Below, in pieces: positions 11,150-26,032 of a stretch of 64,000 nt of DNA. Each line of letters starts with the position of its first letter. The stretch's first letter is position 1. The stretch spans positions 2,170,001 through 2,234,000 of the forward strand of contig LSAX01000004.1 of NCBI GenBank assembly GCA_001557505.1, read 5' to 3'. The notes below the pieces were generated by a model. The model worked only from the letters and a program-made list of their open reading frames with translations. It made no database searches and had not been told where the DNA came from. This DNA comes from Reticulascus tulasneorum. Lineage: Eukaryota > Ascomycota > Sordariomycetes > Glomerellales > Reticulascaceae. A program made the translations under genes and the position numbers.

Positions 11150-11956
11150 TCATGCCTTATCCTCGTCGGCATCGGCGTCTTCATCCTCCTCATCCTCAGC
11201 GTATTCATCCATCTCGTAATCACTATCGCTTCCTCCGAGGTCGAAGTCGCCTTCGTCGTCTGTCTCGTTCCAAAACGCATCATCGTCGACCGGCTTTTGC
11301 GGAACGGGCTCCAGATCCGCCGTAGTCGGTATCTTCACGCCTGCTGGGATATCCTTCTTTGACCACTCGACTGTGTTCCTTGCCTTTGTGTTATATTCCT
11401 CACGCTCGTCGCGGTACATGACGCTAGCATCCACATTGGCGGGAGAGTTGATCTCGGGATCGTCGAGAAGCAACAAAACAGACCGGAGGACTGACTCGAC
11501 GCCTTGCAGTGGCGTCCAACGCTCGCATGCTTGCTCGCCGGACTGCTCATCCGGGCCAGGGCTGTGGAGAATAGAGATACAGAGGCGCCCATCGGTGTAG
11601 ATGTTTGGATGGTAGAGACTCTTGTTGAGGAATCGGAACGTCGGCGGGGAATATGGGTAGTCTTGGCTGAAGGTCATCTCCGCCTGCACATACGGTCAGT
11701 CAGTTTTGTTGCTGGCAGGATACGCAGATCGGTGACATGGACCGCTCACCTTGAGGTAGGCACCGTTAAAGGCGCTGTCGGGGTTTACGACCATGAGGCC
11801 GATCTTCCAGAGCATGAGGTTTCTCTCGTCCACCTAGATTACCGTCAGCACACAACGTTCTCGCCCGGATCGTCGGGAAGAGGTTCTTACATCGATGTGC
11901 ACCCATTTCTCCTCGGACAGGGAGTGCAGCTCGCTCATGAGCCGTTTCTGAGCCAT
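11150..11956 (-). CDS. cdc34: Ubiquitin-conjugating enzyme E2, Cdc34/Ubc3 type
   Basis: Cdc34 is the E2 that works with SCF cullin ligases to build K48-linked chains on cell-cycle regulators. Exons on the minus strand: 11891-11956, 11750-11833, 11150-11683 (227 aa). The UBC fold covers residues 1 to about 170: HPNIYTDGRLCISILH puts the catalytic Cys at residue 85. It is followed by the acidic-loop insertion (SPGPDEQSGEQACERW) that separates Cdc34/Ubc7 enzymes from other E2s, then INSPANVDASVMYR. The C-terminus is a strongly acidic Asp/Glu tail, the Cdc34 feature that docks on the cullin basic canyon. The tail is much shorter than in budding yeast. The start MAQKRLMSEL is the expected first E2 helix. 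Confidence 0.95.
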
Positions 11957-13483
11957 GATGACGACACGACGTAATGGAGGTGGGAGACACGGAGCAGTTA
12001 TGTACAAAGATGGCGTCGAGGAATTCGGGATTGACGAATCGTTAGAAGAGAGGCTCGCTCAAAACTGTATTTAAAGAACCGTTGTAAGGTGGCGGATATG
12101 GGTGTGTTGAGAGTGTCGGGTCCTCGCTCGCTCGCTCGCGTGCTTCGTAGTGCTCGGGGCAAATGCGAGTCGAAGTGGGAAAGGGATGGGAGGGGAGGGG
12201 GAGCGGAAGGGGAGCGAAAGGTGTGACTCGGGAGGACGGTGGGTTGGGCAAATGACTCGGTGATTTACAAGCACGAAAGGAAGAGAGGACAGTCCCTGCT
12301 TTCTCAGCTACCTTAACTTGGTAAAAGCAACAATGACCGTATTTGTGAGTCAAAAGGTTCAGAAGGAACCAAAACGGAGCAGAAGCGCAAGAGAGTTGGC
12401 GTAATAATCAGGTAACAATAAGTGGTGCAATGACCTGCAACAGGAGCGAACCTTGGTCAGCACCCTCAGGTCGTGTCTCGGATCCCGAGGTGCTGGGAGG
12501 ACTCTCCGCTAAGGCAATTCCTGGACCAACCACCTTCGGGGGATGTCCACGGGTTAGGTTACTTTCAGGCGGCAATTGGCGAAGGATGGAGATTCTGGAT
12601 TCTATACTGGGCCCTCTCCAGCTTATCCATCCATCATCCCTTTGTGGACTTTTGGTCGATGAGGGGGCGAGAAGGATGTCCGGATACAGCGAAGGTGCCC
12701 CGTACTGAACCCCTGTGTTCCCCAAATATAGAACGATATGTGCCTGAGACAGATACGTACTCTCTGTAAGTTAATCTGTACAGACTTCAACGGAATGGGT
12801 TGCACATGACTGAGTGGCTTGCCCAACTAACTACCTAATTAGAGCATGAATATTTCGAATCAATACTTACCCACACACCAAAACCACCAATTATTCTCCC
12901 TGGTAGAGGTTTCGTGTGAAGGAAATAAAAATAACAACCTTTTCAATCAGATGCCTGTGATGTACGTACCGTTCCCCTCCGCCATCGCGCTGGTGTTGGG
13001 CACGATCTTCCCCGGCAGGATCCATCATGCAATGCCGGGCCTTCTCCGATCTTCTGACAGGTCATCAATCCCCACTCGCGGACCTGCCGAGGAAATCCGT
13101 CAGCCTTAATGACCTCTCCCAATGCAGGGTGGACTGCAGGCCTTTTCGCTACTCCAATCCATACTTCTCGCCGCGCTTCGGAGGCACGCGACTCGTCTCC
13201 CACAAACCGATTGACAGGTGGCAATATTGTGGCCAGGGCTTCCCAACCTTATCGTGGCTTCAATATCGACTCCATCCCAATCCGGTAGTAAGTAGCTATC
13301 TGCGGTGAACACCTGGCGTGACATTCGGTTCAGACAAGGCACGGCCCATCAAAGATCGCAAGAAGTAGGCGGAGTACCGAATTTAACTAGCATGACTGTA
13401 CCAGATCTGAGAAATATTTGCTCCACAGCATCTTCCTTCAGAATCCGTCTATTTGTAGACTGGGGTATCACCCTCGGGCCATC
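11957..13483. other. Spacer between CDC34 and GCN2
   Basis: About 1.5 kb: the CDC34 promoter side at left and the GCN2 3' flank at right. It includes four tandem CTCG units at 12123-12138 in a GC-rich tract. Short open frames at 12408-12725 and 12430-12708 overlap on opposite strands and resemble nothing known to me. Confidence 0.4.
12123..12138 (+). repeat. (CTCG)4 microsatellite
   Basis: Four exact tandem copies of CTCG in the presumed CDC34 leader or promoter, about 170 bp upstream of its start codon. Function unknown. Confidence 0.7.
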
Positions 13484-18685
<5,202 letters not shown>

Positions 18686-19299
18686 TTCGAAATGACGATA
18701 AGAACTAAGGGAAGCCTCACAGCAAAAGCCGTGAATCTTCACTATGGACAGTCCATGTCTGATATACTAAATGGCAATTTGGTAAAGATTAGTACAGTGG
18801 AAGCTGAACACATTCAGCAGCTAGTAGTTAATGGAGGACAGAAGAGGATCTAGGTCGAATCAAGGTGGGGTAATCGCAGCGGCTGATAGCGGCCAGCTCG
18901 CTGACGATTTAGTGGGTTGGGGCTGATCAGGGCTGCCATATCAGTTGAGAGGCGCTGACGTAGGGTCCCGTCGCCTAAAACCCCAATCAGGACGTTAGAA
19001 TGGCCACCGCGAAAGATCCATAATAGCAAACCCCGGGATTCGTTAAAGTGGTAGCGCCCCCATCCATCACAGCTGGCAATGAAAACACGGGCAAAGACGC
19101 CCTTACCGCTTCGGGTAATTAAGTAAACAAGCCAGCAAGCAGCACAGCGCATCCACCACGTCCCGCGCCTTTCAATTCATGGATGATAGCCTCACCATCC
19201 GACGTTTTCATAATCCATTGACTCGACCATTTGCTATTATCTCTCCTGCTGGTCTCTATTAATTGTGCTTCCAATTCGTCTTGCACACGCGACGCGAGG
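18686..19299. promoter_or_regulatory. Divergent promoter region, GCN2 and Cut12-like gene
   Basis: A 614-bp stretch between two start codons pointing apart, so it must hold both promoters. TGACTC occurs at 19219-19224; it matches only the core of the Gcn4/CPC1 site TGACTCA. No other gene is visible. Confidence 0.5.
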
Positions 19300-21406
19300 A
19301 TGCTCGGCTGGGTGCTGAGGAGAGGATTTGAGAACGCGACTGGCGCGAATGGAGGAGCAGGTACAACCAGCCTCGACGCATGATACAGTCCTACGATTCA
19401 GACCAACTAACCGCGATGTAGAGGATACCACGCAAACAGAACAACCAGACACGCCTGCGCCAGTATTTGCCGCTCGGGCACTCAAGAGCGCTATCTTCGG
19501 TACACCAGCAAGACCGCATGATGCTCCCGAATTTGAATCCGACAGGATGGCAGGATTCGACGCCATAGAAAGAGAAGAGATAGACCTGGGAACTCCCCCC
19601 AAGCCCCAAGGCATTCTTCTTACCCCTGGAACCGGCACCTCTCGTCGGAAGCGTGTATCGTTTGGACACGACGTCCTTGACAAAGCAGGGAAGAGGGGCA
19701 AGGGCAAGGGCGTAGATGAACGTCCAGGAACCTTTCCCAGCACCTTTGTTGCGAACAACGGCGACTCCTGCAACAAACGAACAAAATTAACAGAAACGAT
19801 GGCGAATGCGCGGCGTACAAAGGGCTCTGTCACCGCCAACGGGTCGAAGGACCTTGAAAGGGTTAGCAAAGGCGGGGATGCGGAGGACGACTGGGAGGAG
19901 GCCGATGATGATCACTGCTTGCACGACATCACGGTGGACCTCAATGAACCTCATTCGCGCTCCGGGAAGTACTGGAAAACCGAGTTTGAGCAATACCACC
20001 AGGACGCCAAGGTTGAAATGGAGAAACTGCTCAAGTATAAGCAACTAGCAAAATCCTATGCCAAAATGAAGGATGCTGAGGCTATCAATCTGAACGAGAA
20101 GTTAAAGGAAGAGCAAGGAAGGGTCGTCAAAATGGAGAAAAAGATCACCGAGATGGCCGCACAAATGGCGTCGAGAAGGCTGAATGGTGAAGATACCGAC
20201 AACCCGCAATTCATGAAGGACCTAGCGAGGCAAACAGCTCTTGCAGTACAGTATAGGAATCAGGTTAAGGAACTGGAGGCACTAATGAAGGACGACCACG
20301 ATGAAAGCGAACCAGACGCCAAAGGTAGACGCCGGCGCGCGGCTGCCTCGCCACGGACGCAGAGAACCCTAGTCGAAACACAGCGTGAATTGAGACGAGC
20401 CCGAGCCCAAGTAAAAGAGAATGGCGAACTTAGAGAGCAGATTGCACGCCTGAAGTCAGACCTTGCACTTGCGGAACAGCGAGCTTCAACGGCTGCGGAG
20501 GCGAGCAAGAAACAACCAGAAGATGAATCGCTAGACGCGCAAAGACGGCAAGATCTGAGGTCTCAGCTCAAAAAATCGAAAGAGGAAGCTCGCCAAAAGG
20601 ACGAGGAACTCCGAAATCTGCAGAAGGACTACGACGACTTCAAAGCGGAGACTACAACACGCCAAGAAGACATGAAGCGCGTCTTAGAAAAGGCAACAGA
20701 CAAAATTTCCGAGCTCAAAAGGGAGATTAAGGCGCTGAGGGCGAGCTCTTCTGATGCTGCCCACAGACACAAGACTTCACCTGTGCCGTCCGATCAGTTT
20801 GAGCCGTCTCGGCAACAGAAAGATCCTGTCATACACCGAGTGTCTAGTTCAGATCTGTCTACCGAGCGCAAACAGAACCCAGACAGAAAGAGCATCGACT
20901 TGGTGGAATCCCTTGGCAGAAAACTGAACGAGAACAAACAACGCAGTCTTCGGGATCATTTCCATGAAGACGCTGAGTTGAACCCGTTCGTAGTTGAGGG
21001 TAGCACAGCGAAGGCTGTGCCGAATATCTTGACAGATCGAGTCAATCTTGAAATGCCGCGATGGCGGCCATTCATTCCTAGGTCGCCACGCAATAGGGAA
21101 TACCTGGGGCCCGACTTGAACAAGCGGATTCTGAGCTCAAGTGCAATTCCGTCCGGCACAACGCCTGCCCCTAGAACCAGATTTGCCGACAATGATGAGC
21201 CCCATATCGACTTGCTCCACGATCGGTTTGCCCGCCTTGGTGTTCCTGATATCAACGGTAGTGCTTTGATGCCAGGCAACATATCTCGAAGCACTTTGCC
21301 CCCTGAGCGACGGGCTGCGGCAATAGCTCGGATAGAGCAGAGAAAGGCGGAACAGAAAAGAGCGAAGGTAGATGACACTTACAACAAGGAGAATGTGCGG
21401 CCATGA
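19300..21406 (+). CDS. cut12: Cut12-like spindle pole body protein
   Basis: Exons: 19300-19360 and 19422-21406 (681 aa). Exon 1 encodes MLGWVLRRGFENATGANGGAG, then a 61-nt intron (GTACAA donor, ACTAAC branch site, TAG acceptor) joins in phase to EDTTQTEQPDTPAPVF. The conserved Cut12 core follows: AARALKSAIFGTP and PPKPQGILLTPGTGTSRRKRVSFG. A coiled coil spans about 200-450 and a basic, Ser/Pro-rich tail completes it. Fission yeast Cut12 anchors at the spindle pole body and helps activate Polo/Cdc25 at mitotic entry; a similar microtubule-organising role is inferred. The frame also stays open through the intron from an internal ATG at 19349, which can mislead gene callers into a wrong N-terminus. 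Confidence 0.85.
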
Positions 21407-21753
21407 GACTTCTTGAGTCCGGAGAGTGAACAAATAGGATACTGAGAAGGTCTTGAACAACGGTAGTTGGAGGCTCCGCTGCGAATATTGCACCCTGTGG
21501 AGATTGTATATAAATTCTGGGCATGCATGGTGTTTGGAGTATCAGAGCAGTAGGCAGCACCAAGTCAGGTTGTTGAATAGGGGTATCAAAATTGTTTGGT
21601 TTTACGACGCAATGTCTTGAGATGTCCTGTGACTGCACATTTATCCTCACTGAAATCTACCGGTCTCAAATCCAATGTGGGCGTCCTATCAGATCGGGCA
21701 TGTCAAGAATCTTTGTCTTGACACGCCCGATAAATGTCCGTACCAACCAATGC
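21407..21753. other. Convergent spacer, Cut12-like gene and HIS3
   Basis: About 350 bp between two stop codons, holding the 3' untranslated ends and terminators of both genes. No other feature is visible. Confidence 0.45.
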
Positions 21754-22496
21754 CTACGTGCTCAGTGTTCCCTTTGTGCTGGGGACCTCGCCTTCCTTCC
21801 CAGGAATTCGACTTGTTGCCATCCGAATGGCAACAGCCAATGCTTTGAATGCGCTCTCGGCTCGATGATGGTCATTCTCCCCTCGCAGGCAGTCTACGTG
21901 AAGCGTCACTCGCGCAGCCTGCGCAAAGCTCTGGAGGCAATGAGGTATCATCTCGCAACTCAAGTCTCCGATCTTCTCTCTCCTCAGACCCAGCTCAATC
22001 ACGCTGAATGGGCGATTCGACAAGTCGACAACGGCACGGGATAGGGCTTCGTCGAGGGGTGCGTATGCGTATCCGAAGCGGGCGAGCCCGGCCATGCTGC
22101 CCAGAGCCTTTGCAAAGGCAGTTCCGAGAGCTATGCAGACATCTTCGGCTGTGTGGTGGTCGTCGACTGTTGAGGTTAGCGATATGGACGAAGGGATTGT
22201 TCAAGAGTCGGCAACGGACTGTGAAGATCGCCCTTGCAAGCGAGAACTAAACTCCAGCCGGCGTGCTTTGCAAGGGCGTGTAGCATGTGATCTAGGAATC
22301 CAATTCCGGTGTTCAAGCTAATGGTTTGGGATTTGCTCGACTGGGAGGCATGGCCTTCGTCTTTCGCTGTGAGTCTGGAGTCGGTGTCTGGAGGGAATGC
22401 CCCGCCATCGAGATTCAGTGCCAGCTGGATTTTGGTCTCGTTGGTATCGCGGGCAAGAGCAGCCCATCTTGGGCCCTGAGCTGTGGAGGAACTCAT
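21754..22496 (-). CDS. his3: Imidazoleglycerol-phosphate dehydratase (HIS3)
   Basis: Catalyses the sixth step of histidine synthesis: imidazole glycerol phosphate to imidazole acetol phosphate, with Mn(II). Exons on the minus strand: 22220-22496 and 21754-22166 (229 aa, normal for fungi). Metal-binding His motifs are in place: [16 protein letters not shown] in exon 1, DDHHTAED right after the splice junction, and [14 protein letters not shown] near the end. The 53-nt intron has a weak GTCCGT donor and splits the Ile codon just before DDHHTAED. It is divergent from the Derlin gene (468 bp) and convergent with the Cut12-like gene. I saw no TGACTCA Gcn4/CPC1 site in the short upstream region. 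Confidence 0.95.
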
Positions 22497-22964
22497 GACG
22501 TTAGTATCTGGTGTCTATAAAAGATTCTAGCCAAAGATTGAGGATTTTGTCCGGTGCTTGGATATGCGGGACTTGCGCCCAATCTGCGTCGACTAGAAAA
22601 TTGTCAAGCATCCGCCGGAATCGCAGTGCTCTGCTGCATCCAGAGCTCTCCTTCAGCATTGACCAATTAAAGCCCCGACCTGGTCAGCCCCAGACCCCAC
22701 ACCGCCCCAAGCCCCAGTCCGTTTGCTTTATTAAAATATTAGGTGGCAGAAAACCTCGCCTCGTCCTCGTCTTCCCACCTTTGAAATCAAAAGGAGGACA
22801 CGATTCACCAACATGACCACATCAGCGTCGCAGCCTGGCGCCCCGTTGGTCACCTACCCCTCTTCAAAACTAAAGACATAGCTTGTCTCGGAGCATACAC
22901 TCTCATTCTAGACTTTTTTAACCACATGCAACCGCGTTTCTGTTGATTCTTCAAGCTCAACAAA
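22497..22964. promoter_or_regulatory. Divergent promoter region, HIS3 and Derlin gene
   Basis: 468 bp between start codons pointing apart. It has a C-rich tract near 22675-22725, an AT-rich patch near 22725-22742 and a CCAAT-complement ATTGACC(AATTAAAG) near 22660. No consensus Gcn4/CPC1 site was seen on either strand by eye. Confidence 0.45.
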
Positions 22965-24127
22965 ATGTCGGATATGATGGATGCCTACTGGCGAGCGCCG
23001 CCGATTGCAAGGTAGGCAACTTTCTCTGTGGTTTACCCTTCTCGTCGCACCTACTGATTCATTGCAGGACACTTGCAACAGCTGCCTTCGCAATCTCCAT
23101 ATCGGTTCACCTCCAGTTCCTGCCATATGAGTGGTTTCACTTTTCACCTTGGCTGCTCGTCAAGCTTCCTCCGCAAATATGGCGTTTAGTGACCTCCTTT
23201 TTGATTACTGGTCCTCAGCTGGGCATGCTTTTCGACACATACTTCCTATACAGCTACCTGGTTGGCTTGGAGGTTGGAAACCCGAGGTTTCCGAGACGGG
23301 AAGATGTGATCTGGTACCTGATCTTCGTGTCCGGGATCATCACCGTAAGTACCCATCGTACTTTTGTCGTGATTGTCTTCTTGCATTGCCCCTATATAGC
23401 ACCTCTTATATCTGCCCGGATAGTGAATTCCCCACAGCTATCACGGTTCCTGAAAATGAGGGAGATTACCCCTGCACTGAGGCCAGTCCATCATTCGCAT
23501 ACCTCATAAGAGGGCTGGCTTTGGTGCGGGAATGGTGGGATGTCTAATGGATGACTCGAGTAATCATATCAGTTTTGCTCGAGCGGTTTTCAGCTCCCTA
23601 CATCTTACCACTTCTAACGCATTGTCTGTGTTTAATGCACATAAACATTGGCTAACAGCGTCTAGGTCCTTTGCACGTATCTCTTTGGCGGAGGCGTCTT
23701 CCTCCCAGCCCTCATTCTCGCTATGTGCCGCACCGTCACCCAGGATCAGCGTGGCATGAAGGCAAGCTTCTACTTTGTAACCATACCCGCCCAACTTGTG
23801 CCATTCTGCATGATGTTTGTGTCTTTACTCTTCCCCGGCGGAGTCTACACGTTCATGATGCAACTCATGGGCTTCATTGCAGCCCATGTATACGATTTCC
23901 TGGCCAGGATCTATCCTGAGTTCAGCGGGGGTTCCAATTTAATCCCAACACCGGGGTTTCTATCTCGTCTTGTACAAACACCTCGCATCTACGAACGCAG
24001 CTTCGGCACGGCCATTCGCCCCCCCTCAGAGCAGATTTCGGGACGCAGCACTGGAGCGTCCGTGGGGGGCGGACCTCTCCCAGATGCATGGAGAACTAGA
24101 GGATCCGGAAGACGTCTGGGAGACTAA
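22965..24127 (+). CDS. der1: Derlin (Der1-like ER-associated degradation membrane protein)
   Basis: Derlins are rhomboid-fold pseudoproteases that move misfolded proteins out of the ER with the Hrd1 ligase. Exons: 22965-23011, 23068-23344, 23666-24127 (261 aa). The start MSDMMDAYWRAPPIARTLATA is a typical Derlin N-terminus. Family landmarks are PPQIWRLVTSFLITGP, the FDTYFLYSYLVGLE segment and the C-terminal AAHVYDFLARIYPEF. Several hydrophobic segments lie between residues 15 and 200, and the cytosolic tail is rich in Gly, Ser and Arg. The second intron (321 nt) is long for this locus; a branch site GGCTAACAG precedes its TAG acceptor. A small exon inside it cannot be ruled out. Confidence 0.92.
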
Positions 24128-24333
24128 GATCACAGATCATAGCTGTACTTTCTGTATGATACTTTGACGCATTATGAATACCATTTTGTTTTGAGCGGAT
24201 TAGACCTCGCTTTATTTGCGAGACAAATCGCCCTGCCTATGTACAAATTTCCGTGTGAACTCCTAAGAGGATACCTGCCATCCCAAGAGCCATATTCCCC
24301 AAATGCGCCATATCCCAAAACCATTCATGATTC

Positions 24334-26032
24334 TTAATATCCGTAGAGTGTGCTCTTCCCACTTCCAATGGGTATATCACTCAACGTGCGTTCCCCCATA
24401 TCGGGAGCTTCCGTAGCATAAACTGGCCCGCCTTGCAAAGTCTGATCCTTGAATCGTTCCTCGTGCTCGCGGAACGCCAAGGGTGCTGTTATCCTGAATC
24501 GCCGCGACTCCTCTTTGTCCGCAATAGGACTCGCGTCCTCCACCACGATTTTTGGTGGCGTGTACTTCTTCGGTACCCGCATTCTACGAACGGAGGGGAG
24601 ATGGATAGATGGGATCTTTGCGGCCCGAGGTGGAGGTGGTGGTATGTTCTGTAGGGTGGGGTGTGGCATTGCCTGAGAGGTCGTGTTGGAAGAGGAGGCT
24701 GCTGGTGGAGGAGCTGTCACCGCAATTTGCGGCATACGAGCAGGGGGTGGGGGTGCGATCCTGCCGAGTGTTGTCGGGTCTTCTGGAGCGCTTCGGTATG
24801 TTTGCAAGGCATATGATTCGGACTTGCTGGTTCTGTGTGACGGAGCGGGGGCGGGAGGAGTAGGAGATGGGTGGCGAGTAGAGATGCGGCTCATGGCTCT
24901 CGGTATATAGGCTGGGTGGGTGGGCAGAGCGCTGCCCGCTCCATGCTCTTGCCTGTGAGGATCGAAATTGAAATGCTTGCTCCTCATCTCGTCCTCGATA
25001 TCGTCGTAGTAGTCGGCATTGTGCGCATAGGCTTGCTGCCCTTTCATGTCGTAGCTGCTGAAAGAGCCCGACTTCTTGTGGTCGTACACCCACGGTTGAT
25101 GGCCGCCGCCGCCAATGGCGGTGATGGAGCTGCTTCCGCAGCTGGGGTCGTCTTCGGATATCCTCTTCGCTTCCTCACTGTGCTTCTTCTGGCGGCGATA
25201 GTACACGATGAACAAGGCGATTCCTCCGACCAGAAGCAGGCCGGCACCAACAGCGATGCCAACGATTGTCCCAATAGCCATTTTGGTGCCCGAGGACTCG
25301 TCGGTATCCGCAAATGTCTGGTTGGTTGGGAGGCCGGTAATGTTCACGGGAAATTGTGAGAAGATAGAGCCAGTGAGGCCAATGAGCTCCCCAGGAGATG
25401 GTTTGTGTCGACACCCTCCTTCGAGAGCAATTATGACTAGGTTATTTTGTTAGCTCGAGCCACATCCCCCCCGCGACGGTCATCTTACAGTTTGAGATGT
25501 ACACCTGGTTACTGCTTGCTTGCAAGCACTGGATGCAGGTGTTCAGGTTGGGGCCATGGAAAATGTTGTTGGCGGCGGTGCAGTAGCCCAAGTCGTCTCG
25601 GTCGACGGGATCCAGGTCCCCAGCCATCAGAGCATTCTTCAGCGGCAAGCAGGAGTAGTTGAGAAGACATGGTGAGTTGACTGCGTCGTTCACGGGCGGC
25701 TCCGGAAAGCCAAATAGGCAAGTGTCGACAGCGAACCGGATGTTGTACAGAAACCACGAAATGTCGCTCTCCGTCCCGTTGACCTTCTCACTCTTTTGCA
25801 GGCACTCAACACAGTTCTTGAATTTAATCCCAGCCTCCGTCGAGTGGTAGTTTAAGTCCTCACAGACAATGTCGGACGAGTTCGTGCTCGAGGACGCGGG
25901 ATCGAGGCCGCTACCTTCCGGCCCATCTATGCATAGTGCCGCACAGGACGACCCAGGAGTGACCTCCAGGCCGATGGCAGGTAGACCAAGAGACAAGAGT
26001 GCAAGAAGAAGTGATATCCAGAGACGTGCCAT
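24334..26032 (-). CDS. 12-Cys type I membrane protein, paralogue A
   Basis: Exons on the minus strand: 25489-26032 and 24334-25436 (548 aa). Signal peptide MARLWISLLLALLSLGLPAIG; ectodomain of about 200 aa with 12 Cys that align one to one with paralogues B and C; a transmembrane helix (about 235-257, GTIVGIAVGAGLLLVGGIAL) followed by the stop-transfer YYRRQKK; and a cytosolic tail of nearly 290 aa with PPPPAR and PPPPPR polyproline runs. N-glycosylation sequons include NSS, NGT, NYS, NIT and NQT. Shared landmarks are VTPGSSC, CVECLQ, WFLYNIRFAVDTCLFGFP and CIQCLQ. The single 52-nt intron (phase 1) matches the last ectodomain intron of B and C; the WFL/Y intron of B and C is absent. Function unknown; the layout suggests a surface receptor or sensor. 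Confidence 0.8.
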
